From assembly GCF_007279655.1 (NCBI RefSeq), contig NZ_QKWN01000008.1, forward strand, positions 124,001 to 188,000: DNA of 64,000 nucleotides. The letters are read 5' to 3'. Under the pieces are notes generated by a model, which was not told the origin of the DNA, ran no database searches, and saw only the letters and a program-made list of their open reading frames with translations. The position numbers and the translations under genes are program-made. Every line of letters starts with the position of its first letter. Within the stretch, counting starts at the first letter, position 1. The DNA is from Robertkochia solimangrovi (GTDB lineage: Bacteria > Bacteroidota > Bacteroidia > Flavobacteriales > Flavobacteriaceae). Positions 1 through 8,431 of the stretch are shown here, in pieces.

Positions 1-799
1 GCCAGTCAGAGCCCCAGTTCCGGTGGCCATAACAGATCTGCTGCATCTCCGCATCATCGTGGGCAGCATGCAGAATGATCTGGTTGAGTCCAGGCTTGAG
101 ATTTCGGATGACTTTGGTGTAATAGGCAGCCATCCCGTTCTTGTAATCTTCCGGTCCGGCGATATAGAGGGCATCCAGTAATACTGCCGTCTTGGTCAGG
201 TTCTTTTTGATGGAAGGCGGTACCTGACTTTTGGTGAGCATGACCGGAATTTCATACATACGCCCCAATTTAAGATAAAGCTGCAATAGCTCGGGATCTC
301 CGGTGGTCAGGCAACCCATATGATTGTCGAGGTGGGTGGGTTGTATGCCGTTCTTGATGGCGAACTCGATCTGCGCCCGCATCTCTTCTTCCAGTTCGGC
401 AAGGATCACATTTTTGGTGGCCTCCGCACAGGTGGCATAAAAATAGCCGAATTCGGTGGTAAAGCTTTTCCCTTCCGTCAGAGGCCGCCATTTATAATGC
501 AGCCATTCACTCGTCAGGGCCAGATGCACCCCGAGGTCAGCCTGTGGAAATTCCTTCGCCATTTCGGCCACCTCTTCCATCCAGGGGCCGACCGTGATGA
601 TACTGCCCGAGTTTACCGAACCTTCTTTCATGGCGGTAAAAGAGGCATCGTTCACCGAATGGGCGATCCCGATGTCATCGGCGTGTATGATCAGTAATTT
701 GGTGTCTTTGGTGTAACCGAGCCTTTCTGCCAGGTTCTGTTGGGCCATTCCTGAAAAAAGGAAGGCAAGGATGAAGAGGGCCGTAATATGTTTTCTCAT
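1..799 (-). CDS. ChbG/YdjC-family carbohydrate deacetylase (C-terminus cut by window edge)
   Basis: The frame is open from an ATG at 799 to the window edge, giving about 266 residues without a stop. It starts with a signal peptide (hydrophobic run at residues 5-18, then MAQQ). The metal-site motif HADD is at residues 39-42, followed by a conserved VHLALTSEW (91-99) and a THLDNH motif (H156, D158, H160). These match the ChbG/YdjC polysaccharide-deacetylase-like family, which removes acetyl groups from N-acetylated oligosaccharides such as chitooligosaccharides using a divalent metal. The signal peptide suggests action in the periplasm or outside the cell, as in many Bacteroidota members. The substrate cannot be read from sequence. 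The C-terminal end lies outside the window. Confidence 0.88.
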   Translation of the reverse strand, partial: MRKHITALFILAFLFSGMAQQNLAERLGYTKDTKLLIIHADDIGIAHSVNDASFTAMKEGSVNSGSIITVGPWMEEVAEMAKEFPQADLGVHLALTSEWLHYKWRPLTEGKSFTTEFGYFYATCAEATKNVILAELEEEMRAQIEFAIKNGIQPTHLDNHMGCLTTGDPELLQLYLKLGRMYEIPVMLTKSQVPPSIKKNLTKTAVLLDALYIAGPEDYKNGMAAYYTKVIRNLKPGLNQIILHAAHDDAEMQQICYGHRNWGSDW

Positions 800-873
800 A
801 CGATGGTTTGGATCTTTTAAAAAAGCTCAAGGCGTAAAGAATCCGGGGACCCCATAAAAATAAAAAATCCCTG

Positions 874-1374
874 TTAATTAGAAAGCCTGTAATAGCGGTC
901 TATGCAATTTTCTTCCTCATTATAGAATTCGCGGATAAAACGGAAGGTAGAATCGAGGATACGAACCGAGGAGGCATTGGCCTTATCGACATAGGCCACG
1001 ATCTCTTTCAGATGCATATTTTCAAAGGCATGATAGATGAGTCCGTTCACGACTTCCTTTCCGTAACCGTTCCCCCATTCCTTCATCAACAGACGATACC
1101 CGATCTCATATTCGGTCTTTTCATTGCGCACCAGGGCAACCGTACCCAGAAAGCGGTCGTCTTCGCGGTTGACGATCGCCCAGATCCAGAAATCGTTCCG
1201 GGGTTTGCTGTAGAAAGCGATGATATTTTCCAGATCGCGGACGTTCTCTTCGAGGGTGAAGGTCTTGCCGCCGACATAGCGCATCACGGCCTGGTCGTTT
1301 TGCATTTTATGAAAACTACCCAGGTCGCTTTTCAGCATTTCTCGGATATATAATCGCCTGGTCTGGAAAATCAT
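874..1374 (-). CDS. GNAT-family N-acetyltransferase (RimJ/RimL-like)
   Basis: From the ATG at 1374 the protein starts MIFQTRRLYIREM, the usual opening of RimJ/RimL-type GNAT proteins, and runs 166 residues. It has a GNAT core with an EIGYRLLMKEWGNGYGKEV acetyl-CoA loop and a C-terminal ASSVRILDSTFRFI helix. An in-frame ATG further upstream (1473) would add 33 residues that do not look like the family, so I prefer 1374. It probably acetylates a small molecule or a protein N-terminus; the substrate is unknown. It is a single gene on the minus strand, with the deacetylase gene downstream in the same direction. Confidence 0.8.
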   Translation of the reverse strand: MIFQTRRLYIREMLKSDLGSFHKMQNDQAVMRYVGGKTFTLEENVRDLENIIAFYSKPRNDFWIWAIVNREDDRFLGTVALVRNEKTEYEIGYRLLMKEWGNGYGKEVVNGLIYHAFENMHLKEIVAYVDKANASSVRILDSTFRFIREFYNEEENCIDRYYRLSN

Positions 1375-1563
1375 ATCGTAAAAATAGGATAAAATTATGG
1401 TTCCTAGGGGCTTATGTCTTTGTGATTCGTCGAAATTAACGAATTGAGCTATCAGTTTCATGATCGCTTGCATTTCATCCCCTTTTTTCGACAGTTCGGT
1501 AAACTATAGTAGGAGAACTTCCGGTAAACAGCCAACTTTGCTGCATCAATCAAAACGAACGTC

Positions 1564-1719
1564 ATGATCAGGATCATCTATTTAATCGTCAGTTTCATCT
1601 GTAGTGTCGCAGCAGAGCAAACAGAATATGCTGCTTTTCCTTCGGGATACAGTGAAGCGAATGTCGTCGTTTCATCACAAATTTGGGTGGAGGATAACGA
1701 CAGAAAATTTTACCTTTAA
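1564..1719 (+). CDS. possible small secreted peptide (51 aa)
   Basis: An open frame from ATG 1564 to TAA 1719 starts with a hydrophobic stretch (MIRIIYLIVSFICSVAAE) that looks like a signal peptide and ends 15 bases before the histidine kinase start. I recognise no family. The 3' end of this frame overlaps the likely promoter of the kinase operon, so the frame may be accidental. It could also be a leader peptide of that operon. Weak support only. Confidence 0.25.
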   Translation: MIRIIYLIVSFICSVAAEQTEYAAFPSGYSEANVVVSSQIWVEDNDRKFYL

Positions 1720-1734
1720 AGAAATAAATACATT

Positions 1735-3072
1735 ATGAAAGGGTTCATCAGGGAATTGGTAAAAGCATTTTTGATCGGTGTGGCCGTGTTCGCAGTCTTT
1801 CTGCTGATCAATATGATCTATTCCGGGAATTACGGAGTTACATTTGATCAGGCTTTTTTACGGCGTTTCCTGTTCAATCAGGTGTATTCTGTCGCTATTT
1901 ATTTCGCGAATATGTGGGTGATGAAATGGCTGATGGGGCGGTACGGGTATAAGTTCCTGCAGCCGAGAAGACTGTTGTTCCCGGTCACGCTTTCTTTCCT
2001 CGCAACCTTTCTGACCATGTTCCTGCTGAATCTTTTCTTTAAGGTGGGAGTCGACCGCCAGCCGTTGCAGGAGTTTTTGAAAGCACAGGAGCCGGCTCAG
2101 TACTATGGGTCGATCATCGTCACCATCATCATCGTGGCGGGATTCTATGCCTTCTATTATTACAAGCATAAGAAGGAATCACAGGTAGCCCGTCAAAAGG
2201 TGATCGCCGGTACGGCAACAGCACAGTTCGATGCCCTGAAGAATCAGCTGGATCCGCATTTTCTGTTCAACAGTCTGAACGTACTGACCAGCCTGATCGA
2301 AGAGAACCCGGAGGCCGCCCAGAAGTTTACCACCTCACTTTCCAAGATCTACCGGTATGTGCTCGAGCAGAAGAATAAGGAGCTGGTCAGTGTGGATGAA
2401 GAACTGAGATTCGCCCGAACCTATGTGAGCCTGCTGAAAATGCGCTTTGAAGACAGCATTCGTTTCGAACTCCCGGACGCGGCGAGTGATCCTGAAATGA
2501 AGGTCGTGCCGCTGTCACTGCAACTCCTGCTGGAGAATGCCGTAAAGCACAATATGGTGAATCCCTCACATCCGCTCACCATCCGGATCTTTGAGGAAGA
2601 CGGTTACCTGGTGGTTACGAACAACCTCCAGCCGAAACAGGTGGTGAAGAAAGGGAGCGGGGTAGGACTGCGGAATATCGCAGAACGCTATGCCTTGCTC
2701 ACCAGTAAAGAAGTGTATTTAAACGAAACCGCATCGGAGTTTATCGTCAAGATCCCGATGCTGTCAAAACAAGTATCAGCCATGGAAGTGCAACAGGATT
2801 ATATCGCAGAAAAACGTTATCAGCGTGCCAAAGAGCGCGTACAGGCCATGAAGGGTTTCTATTCGAACCTGATCGCCTATCTCATCGTCATCCCGTGTCT
2901 GGGGTGGCTGAACTATAAGACCACCGATTTCCCCTGGATCATCTTTCCGGCGGCGGGGTGGGGCTTCGGAGTCATCATGCACTATATGGAAGCCTTTGAT
3001 TACAACCCGCTCTGGGGGAAGAACTGGGAAGCCCGTAAGATCCGGGAACTGATGGATAAAGAAAATAACTAA
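1735..3072 (+). CDS. LytS/YehU-type sensor histidine kinase with C-terminal 2TM domain
   Basis: This 445-residue membrane kinase has four predicted membrane segments in residues 10-143, then a His_kinase (LytS/YehU) domain. The phospho-acceptor is His175 in LDPHFLFNSLN. The ATP-binding N box is LLLENAVKHN (264-273) and the glycine box GSGVGLRN (307-314). Residues 360-445 form a separate 2TM domain: charged helix, two membrane segments, and a WEARKIRELM tail. The same fold is repeated in the next two genes. The partner is the LytTR regulator encoded three genes downstream. A TACCTTTA sequence at 1711-1718 is a likely -7 promoter element, 16 bases before the ATG. The kinase-2TM fusion is the odd feature. 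The signal sensed is unknown. Confidence 0.9.
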   Translation: MKGFIRELVKAFLIGVAVFAVFLLINMIYSGNYGVTFDQAFLRRFLFNQVYSVAIYFANMWVMKWLMGRYGYKFLQPRRLLFPVTLSFLATFLTMFLLNLFFKVGVDRQPLQEFLKAQEPAQYYGSIIVTIIIVAGFYAFYYYKHKKESQVARQKVIAGTATAQFDALKNQLDPHFLFNSLNVLTSLIEENPEAAQKFTTSLSKIYRYVLEQKNKELVSVDEELRFARTYVSLLKMRFEDSIRFELPDAASDPEMKVVPLSLQLLLENAVKHNMVNPSHPLTIRIFEEDGYLVVTNNLQPKQVVKKGSGVGLRNIAERYALLTSKEVYLNETASEFIVKIPMLSKQVSAMEVQQDYIAEKRYQRAKERVQAMKGFYSNLIAYLIVIPCLGWLNYKTTDFPWIIFPAAGWGFGVIMHYMEAFDYNPLWGKNWEARKIRELMDKENN

Positions 3073-3090
3073 CACCAAGAATCACCAATA

Positions 3091-3402
3091 ATGGAAAATT
3101 TTAAAGAACAGGACAAATATATGCGGGCGAAAGAACGCGTCGCAGAGATGAAGAAGTTCTACGGAAACCTGACCTCCTATATCCTGGTCATCGGCTTTCT
3201 GACCTTTATCAACTGGTATACCAACCGACTGGCCTATCCGTGGGTATTATGGGCGGCCGGTGGCTGGGGACTCGGACTATTGTTCCATGCCGCTAAGGCT
3301 TTCGGATGGAACCCCATGTTCAACAAGGAATGGGAAGAGCGTAAGATCCGCGAGATCATGGAGAAGGAACAAAATGAGATGAAACGGCAAAGATGGGAGT
3401 AA
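3091..3402 (+). CDS. 2TM domain protein
   Basis: This 103-residue protein consists of one 2TM domain (PF13239-like): an N-terminal charged helix (YMRAKERVAEMKKFYGNL), two membrane segments joined by a short turn with a GGWGLG motif, and a tail WEERKIREIMEKEQ. It lies 18 bases after the kinase gene and matches the kinase C-terminal domain closely, so the two probably arose by duplication. Such genes often sit beside LytTR regulators in flavobacteria. The role is unknown; a membrane partner or modulator of the kinase is an inference. Confidence 0.85.
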   Translation: MENFKEQDKYMRAKERVAEMKKFYGNLTSYILVIGFLTFINWYTNRLAYPWVLWAAGGWGLGLLFHAAKAFGWNPMFNKEWEERKIREIMEKEQNEMKRQRWE

Positions 3403-3743
3403 CGATGGACTATAAAGAGACGAAAACCGAGTATTCGAAAAAACTGAAAAAGGCACAGCGACGGGTGAAGGAGATCAAAGGCTTCTACTGGCACCTCGCG
3501 ATCTATGTGATCGTCAATGGCTTTATGCTGATCAATTACTTCATCTCACATGCTTTTGGTGGCGACTTCGAAATCTGGATTCTTTTTATGTCGGTAGCCG
3601 GCTGGGGCGTGGGTCTGGGGATCCACTTCTGGGAGGTGTTCGGTAAAGACCTGGTGTTTGGAGCGAACTGGGAAGAACGCAAGATCGAAAAACTAATGCA
3701 AAAAGAAGCGGAGGAAATGGACCGCTATCAGAAAAAACAATAA
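3393..3743 (+). CDS. 2TM domain protein
   Basis: This is a second stand-alone 2TM protein (up to 116 residues). It overlaps the end of the previous gene by 10 bases if the ATG at 3393 is used. An ATG at 3405, just after the previous stop, is an equally good start. It keeps the family pattern: KKAQRRVKEIKGFYWHL helix, two membrane segments, AGWGVGLGIHF and a NWEERKIEKLMQKE tail. It is more divergent than the other two copies, with a longer loop containing an aromatic-rich stretch. It is followed 15 bases later by the LytTR regulator, so all four genes are likely one transcript. Confidence 0.82.
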   Translation: MGVTMDYKETKTEYSKKLKKAQRRVKEIKGFYWHLAIYVIVNGFMLINYFISHAFGGDFEIWILFMSVAGWGVGLGIHFWEVFGKDLVFGANWEERKIEKLMQKEAEEMDRYQKKQ

Positions 3744-3758
3744 AAGTACCCCTTTTTT

Positions 3759-4514
3759 ATGGAAGTGATCATCATAGAAGACGAAGCACCTTCGGCAAGA
3801 AGACTCAACCGCATGCTGGAACAGATGGGCGTAACCGTGAGTACCATGCTGCATTCCGTAGAGGAATCGGTGGCCTGGTTCCGGAAAAATCCCGCCCCCG
3901 AACTGATCTTTCTCGACATTCAGTTATCAGACGGACTCTCTTTCGAGATCTTCGACGCGGTGCAGGTGAGCAGTGCGGTCATATTTACGACCGCCTATGA
4001 CGAATATGCCTTACAGGCCTTCAAACTGAACAGTATCGATTACCTGTTGAAGCCCATCGATGATGAAGAGCTCGAACTGGCCGTAAAGAAATACAAAACC
4101 TTTCGACCTGATCCCGCACGTTCGCAACTCGATTTCGAGGATATCCGGAAGTTGCTGATCAATCCGGTCGACCGTGCCTATAAACAGCGGTATACCGCCC
4201 GGGTCGGACAGCACCTCAAACTGATCAATACCGACGATATCGAATGCTTCTACAGTGAGAACAAGGGTACCTATGCCTTTACGAACGATGGCCGGAACTA
4301 CCTGCTGGATACCACGTTGGAAAACCTCGAAGAAGAACTCGAACCGCGCAGGTTCTTTAGGGTAAGCCGGAAGTTCTTTGTGAACATCGATGCCATCAGT
4401 GATATGGTGAGCTATACCAATTCCAGATTACAGGTGAAGCTCCATCACTTTAAGGAGCAGGAGATCATCGTGAGCCGGGAACGCGTTAAGGACTTCAAAG
4501 ACTGGTTGTCTTAG
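3759..4514 (+). CDS. LytTR-family response regulator
   Basis: This 251-residue two-component regulator has a receiver domain with acidic pocket E7/D8, phospho-acceptor Asp53 (FLDIQ), Thr77/Thr78 and Lys98 (YLLKP). A LytTR DNA-binding domain follows (about 145-251) with the typical RFFRVSRKFFVNIDAI core. It is the likely partner of the LytS-like kinase in the same operon. DNA targets are not known; regulators of this type often act on their own operon and on membrane or secretion genes. Its stop codon interlocks tail to tail with that of the next gene on the other strand (4511-4514). Confidence 0.93.
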   Translation: MEVIIIEDEAPSARRLNRMLEQMGVTVSTMLHSVEESVAWFRKNPAPELIFLDIQLSDGLSFEIFDAVQVSSAVIFTTAYDEYALQAFKLNSIDYLLKPIDDEELELAVKKYKTFRPDPARSQLDFEDIRKLLINPVDRAYKQRYTARVGQHLKLINTDDIECFYSENKGTYAFTNDGRNYLLDTTLENLEEELEPRRFFRVSRKFFVNIDAISDMVSYTNSRLQVKLHHFKEQEIIVSRERVKDFKDWLS

Positions 4515-5722
4515 ACTTCCGATTCGGTTTCCTTTTCGATGCGGTTATCGTCGAAAGCGGAGGGGAGTAGCTTCGGGATCAGTTTGATGAAGATCGGCAA
4601 CAGGATGGCGCCGCCCGGAAGGGCAAAGATCGCCAGGGAAGGGATAGCCTTAAAAATATCCAGCAATTGCTCGCGGACCTTCTTGCGTTCCTCTTCGTCC
4701 AGTTCATCGGTGGTCGATTTAGAGAGTAAAAGCAAGAGTTCCCGGCTCTCACTCAGTTCCCGCAACAGGCGTTTGGAGTTTCGGGTGATGAGCTTGCGCA
4801 CCATCTGATAGGAATTGTCGTAGAACATCTTCACCGGATTCGAAGACTTGAACACACTGACCCTACTCTTGTTGGCATCGAAGAAATAACCCACAAAGCT
4901 CAGGGATTCCTCGATCTCCGGAAATTCCAGGTTCAGGTCTTTCCCGATCCCGTGAATGAAATCCGATTCCCGGTATTCCAGGCTATGATCTTCCCAGGCC
5001 GCAAGAGCGCTGAGGTCGATAAAATATTTCTTTTCCAGATAGGTGAACGATTCGAACAGTTCCGATCGGTAACTGCCGTCAAAATCTTCCTTTCGGGTCT
5101 GATTATACCGCAGCGATGATTCGAACAAACGCAAGAGGTTATGATCATTGACGCTCTTTTCTTCCTTGGAATTCAGGGTATGATAGGTGAGGTTAATGAT
5201 GATACGCTCGATACGCGCCGCATATTTACGCACCTTGCGATCGCCTTCGAGATAGCGGCGAAACGCGATCACATCGAGGAACAACAACGCATTGGTAAGC
5301 ATGCTGTTAAAGCTTCGGGTGATAAAGTTATCGTCAAGGGTGACCCGCTTGTGCAGGAGTACCTCCAGTTGATGTGAGGTTTTCTTTCCGGTGAGGAGTT
5401 TGCTGAAGAAGCTGATCTCTTCCACCTTCAGCTGAGAATAGAACTGGTTCACTTCCTTCAGGAAATCGTTGAACTTAAAAGCTTCCCCAACCTTGAGCTG
5501 GTAGACCGAATACAGGGCAGAGAGCAGGTTGAGCTTCGCCAGTTCATCTTCGGAAAGGTTAAGGTCGGGCGGGATAAACGAAGGTTGAGCGATGTTCGCC
5601 CCATAGATAAAGCCGATGTTCCGAAACTCCAGGTAGAGTTCGGACTCCTGTGTATACGGCATCGGGGACTTTCGTACCACCGTACCGAACTTATCGATCC
5701 ATCCTTGAGCCGAGGGGTTCAT
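4511..5722 (-). CDS. LETM1-related protein
   Basis: This 403-residue protein has no signal peptide. Most of it is helical. The C-terminal ~70 residues contain LLDIFKAIPSLAIFALPGGAI followed by LPIFIKLIPKLLPSAF, the pattern of LETM1-like proteins (an ion-exchange-related membrane segment in mitochondria). In flavobacterial annotations the family is called LETM1-related biofilm-associated protein. I recall the name but cannot confirm the role from sequence. It is a single gene, tail to tail with the LytTR regulator. Confidence 0.75.
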   Translation of the reverse strand: MNPSAQGWIDKFGTVVRKSPMPYTQESELYLEFRNIGFIYGANIAQPSFIPPDLNLSEDELAKLNLLSALYSVYQLKVGEAFKFNDFLKEVNQFYSQLKVEEISFFSKLLTGKKTSHQLEVLLHKRVTLDDNFITRSFNSMLTNALLFLDVIAFRRYLEGDRKVRKYAARIERIIINLTYHTLNSKEEKSVNDHNLLRLFESSLRYNQTRKEDFDGSYRSELFESFTYLEKKYFIDLSALAAWEDHSLEYRESDFIHGIGKDLNLEFPEIEESLSFVGYFFDANKSRVSVFKSSNPVKMFYDNSYQMVRKLITRNSKRLLRELSESRELLLLLSKSTTDELDEEERKKVREQLLDIFKAIPSLAIFALPGGAILLPIFIKLIPKLLPSAFDDNRIEKETESEV

Positions 5723-5763
5723 GCTTTATTTGTTTTGTCCGGGTAAAATTACGATTCTTTAGG

Positions 5764-5798
5764 AAAAAAGAAACCGGATCCTATAGACAATCCGGTTT
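5764..5798 (-). terminator. intrinsic terminator of the gene at 5827-7347
   Basis: Perfect 9-base arms AAACCGGAT (5771-5779) and ATCCGGTTT (5790-5798) with a 10-base loop. Read on the minus strand the stem is followed by a T-rich run (CTTTTTT). It lies about 30 bases past the stop of the upstream minus-strand gene. Confidence 0.7.
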
Positions 5799-5826
5799 TG
5801 AAGGTTGGTTATTTGGGTTTTGTGCC

Positions 5827-7347
5827 CTAATACAAAAGCATATACCGCATAGCATCCAAGCTTTCTCCGATCATAAAAAAGGAATCATGGCTATACACTC
5901 CGGAATAGGGATGAAAAATGTTGTTGGCTGAATTTTCGCGGATCAAATTAAAGTCGGAATTGCCGTCTTCGTTATAGACAATATCAAAAAGGGCGGTGGA
6001 AGCGAACCATCCGGCCTTGAGTGTCACCCGTCCGTCATTCGTTTCCTTTAATTTTTTATCGGTATTCAGTATTATATGGAGTTTTTGATCCTGTAAAAAC
6101 GCTTTGTACGACGGACCTGTTTTATTTTTTAGGAGAGTATGGCCCCAGATCAGGTCTCCGGCAGGGTCGAACTTTAGTGCGAGAATATTTCCGTATTTCA
6201 CCGAAGAATTATTGCCCCGGTAGAAACCGGCATTGAAACTCAAACTTACCGAAGGAGCCACGGGAATTGGTGAGGCCATAGGCATGGGCGCCATAGAAGC
6301 GTATACGATTTGCACGACCTCTTCTGCGGTGATATAGGTATTTCCTAGATCATCGGTCAGGATATGATCGATCTCGTAATCGAAGAGTTCATTTTTGTTG
6401 TGATAAGCGGCATCAGGTCCATAAAGGTCCCGAAAAACCTCGGCAGGGAAGGGGTGGTGCTGCGCTTTCTTGATCGTCATTTCACGAGGGTCGATCGAAA
6501 GATGGCAGGCCCCTTTGATCCCTTTTCCATCCGGTTTGGTATAGAAACCCATAAGAAGGAATTGATCATCTAACGGACTTATACGCAGGGAGCGGATCTG
6601 ATAGTTCGGCAGTTTAAGTACCAAGGTCTCCGCTACATCCCGGTTGATCTGATTTAGGACGTAATGATACTGGTTTTTCTTTTGTGCCTTGCGATCGGCA
6701 AATTGTTTACCCAGGGAATATACATTACGCTCATTATCGATGATGAGGTCATTCTGTTCGTAATATTTGCCAGGGTCAACCTGGTAGGTGTTTTTGTAGA
6801 CCGGCTCCAGGGTTTCCAGATCATAGACATAGATACGACAATAATGGAGGTCCTTTTGCTCCTGGGTTTCCGAAAAGGCAATGCTGTGCTTATCCGGGGA
6901 GATCGCGATATTATAATTGGATTTCCCTTCAAACAGGAATGGATTCTTCCTTGGGTCTCCGGTGATCTTGAACAGGGTACGTTTGTGATATTGGCGGGAA
7001 CCATGGGAAAGTTCAAAACAGTGTACCTCGTAAGACTTACGTTCCGGGGAGGAAACAGTAAATATTTTGATCCCGGTATCGGTGATCACATTTTCGAGAT
7101 AATACTCATTCTGACTAACAGGAATATTGAGGGAATACAAGGGTTGTAACTCCGGGTCTAGAAAATCGATGATAAAAAATTGATCGGCTTGTCGGATCGC
7201 GATGGTATTTCCGTTCGCCTGGGTATGGGTGGCGAGTATGCGGTTGTTATCAAACTGTAGCGGAAAGGGTTCACTTTCCTTGAGCTGCCATTGGGCCTGC
7301 AAGCTGAAAAAGGTAAAGAAGGTCAGAAATAAAGCAGTAAATTTCAT
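5827..7347 (-). CDS. secreted protein of unknown function
   Basis: From ATG 7347 the product is 506 residues, starting MKFTALFLTFFTFFSLQAQ, a clear signal peptide; the ATG four codons upstream is less suitable. The body is beta-rich, with repeated strand-turn units such as HSIAFSETQEQ and KYGNILALKFDPAGDLIWG, suggesting a beta-propeller-like fold. A proline/methionine-rich insert (APMPMASPIPVAPS) sits near residue 370. I recognise no catalytic motif, lipobox or T9SS sorting domain. It is probably periplasmic or surface-exposed. It stands alone between two unrelated genes and has its own terminator. Confidence 0.75.
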   Translation of the reverse strand: MKFTALFLTFFTFFSLQAQWQLKESEPFPLQFDNNRILATHTQANGNTIAIRQADQFFIIDFLDPELQPLYSLNIPVSQNEYYLENVITDTGIKIFTVSSPERKSYEVHCFELSHGSRQYHKRTLFKITGDPRKNPFLFEGKSNYNIAISPDKHSIAFSETQEQKDLHYCRIYVYDLETLEPVYKNTYQVDPGKYYEQNDLIIDNERNVYSLGKQFADRKAQKKNQYHYVLNQINRDVAETLVLKLPNYQIRSLRISPLDDQFLLMGFYTKPDGKGIKGACHLSIDPREMTIKKAQHHPFPAEVFRDLYGPDAAYHNKNELFDYEIDHILTDDLGNTYITAEEVVQIVYASMAPMPMASPIPVAPSVSLSFNAGFYRGNNSSVKYGNILALKFDPAGDLIWGHTLLKNKTGPSYKAFLQDQKLHIILNTDKKLKETNDGRVTLKAGWFASTALFDIVYNEDGNSDFNLIRENSANNIFHPYSGVYSHDSFFMIGESLDAMRYMLLY

Positions 7348-7581
7348 AGGGTTTTGCAAAGGTTAACGTTTAAGGTTCCGGAAAACAGCCAATAGCTAAC
7401 GATGACGATAGGGCGAACCGAACAGACGGAACGGCAACAGCCCGAGCGTCCAGCGATCGATCATAGCAATTAAACATAGGATTTAAAAGAATTTCAGGGA
7501 CCATTTAAAGGTACGAATGTAAGAAATTATGCATAAAAAAAAGGCGTTAAGGACATTTTGCCTTACAAACCCGAGGTATTG

Positions 7582-8115
7582 CTACGCTCCGAGAAATGCT
7601 TTCGGGTAGGTAACGCTTCCATGTATATGGGTTAAGGCTCCGGGGGTCAGTTCCTTAACCATGCAATAGTCATCGGCGACGGCAAAAGGCATCGTGATCT
7701 GATGATCTACGCAACGCTCATACCCGAATCGCGGGTAATAGTCTTTATGGCCCAGTACGATCACCGTCGTGTAACCGAGATCGGTTGCGATGCGGTGTCC
7801 GGTTTCGATCAGCGCACTGCCGATCCCCTGTCGTTGAAAATCAGGCGCCACACACACCGGCGCCAACGCGAGGGAAGGTATGCGCGTCTGGGCATGATCG
7901 ATGGTAATGGGCGTAAAGAGAATATAGCCCACGATAGCCTGGTTGAGTTCCGCCACCAGGGAAAGCTCGGGAATAAAGGTTGCTGCCTCCCGCAAGGCTC
8001 GTACCAGGAACTGCTCCCGGTGATCACTGTGGGGATCATGCCGGAAGGCCCGTTCGATCAGGCTATGTACCAACGGGTAGTCGGCTGGGGTTTCTTGTCG
8101 GAGAGTGGGGTGCAT
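7582..8115 (-). CDS. GNAT-family N-acetyltransferase (YhbS-like)
   Basis: This 177-residue GNAT protein matches the YhbS subgroup: MHPTLRQETPADYPLVHSLI at the start, then SLALAPVCVAPDFQRQGIGSALI as the acetyl-CoA binding part, and VIVLGHKDYYPRFGYERC, a strong YhbS-type signature. It likely acetylates a small molecule or RNA/protein target that cannot be read from sequence. Its DNA is GC-rich compared with the AT-rich island that begins directly beyond its start codon, so it marks the edge of the resident chromosome. The 222-base stretch between its stop and the preceding gene shows no further coding signal. Confidence 0.88.
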   Translation of the reverse strand: MHPTLRQETPADYPLVHSLIERAFRHDPHSDHREQFLVRALREAATFIPELSLVAELNQAIVGYILFTPITIDHAQTRIPSLALAPVCVAPDFQRQGIGSALIETGHRIATDLGYTTVIVLGHKDYYPRFGYERCVDHQITMPFAVADDYCMVKELTPGALTHIHGSVTYPKAFLGA

Positions 8116-8431
8116 GGGGTTAAGATATATAAAAATAATTTACAGTTGGTGTTTTACGTAAGCTTCTAATTAACAATCAATTACACTTATTTAGAAAATA
8201 AAAAGTAAGAAAAAGATTTAAAAATATAGATTTAAATATTATAATATAGAAAATATTCTATATATTTAGAGTCTGATAGGATAAATAGAGAAGAAAAATC
8301 AGAACTATTAAATTCAATTTATTGTACTGACGGGAAATTAGATTTTTATTTTACTGTTCCCACTAGTTAGTTTCTACATAAGTGGAATTAAATGGTAATT
8401 GAAGAATTCAAAAAATATAAAATCGGACAAA
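8116..8431 (+). promoter_or_regulatory. AT-rich leader of the large secreted-protein operon
   Basis: This ~316-base gap is extremely AT-rich, unlike the GC-rich GNAT gene to its left. It must hold the promoter of the three-gene operon. It contains a 20-bp inverted repeat at 8244-8263 (arms ATATAGAA and TTCTATAT, four-base loop), possibly an operator, though such repeats arise easily in AT-rich DNA. No clear TTG-N19-TAnnTTTG promoter could be fixed. I see no gene in it. Confidence 0.4.

Noticed and set aside
8399-8431. TTG start for the first giant gene
   Set aside because: It would place a charged stretch in front of the signal peptide; ATG 8432 gives a normal signal.
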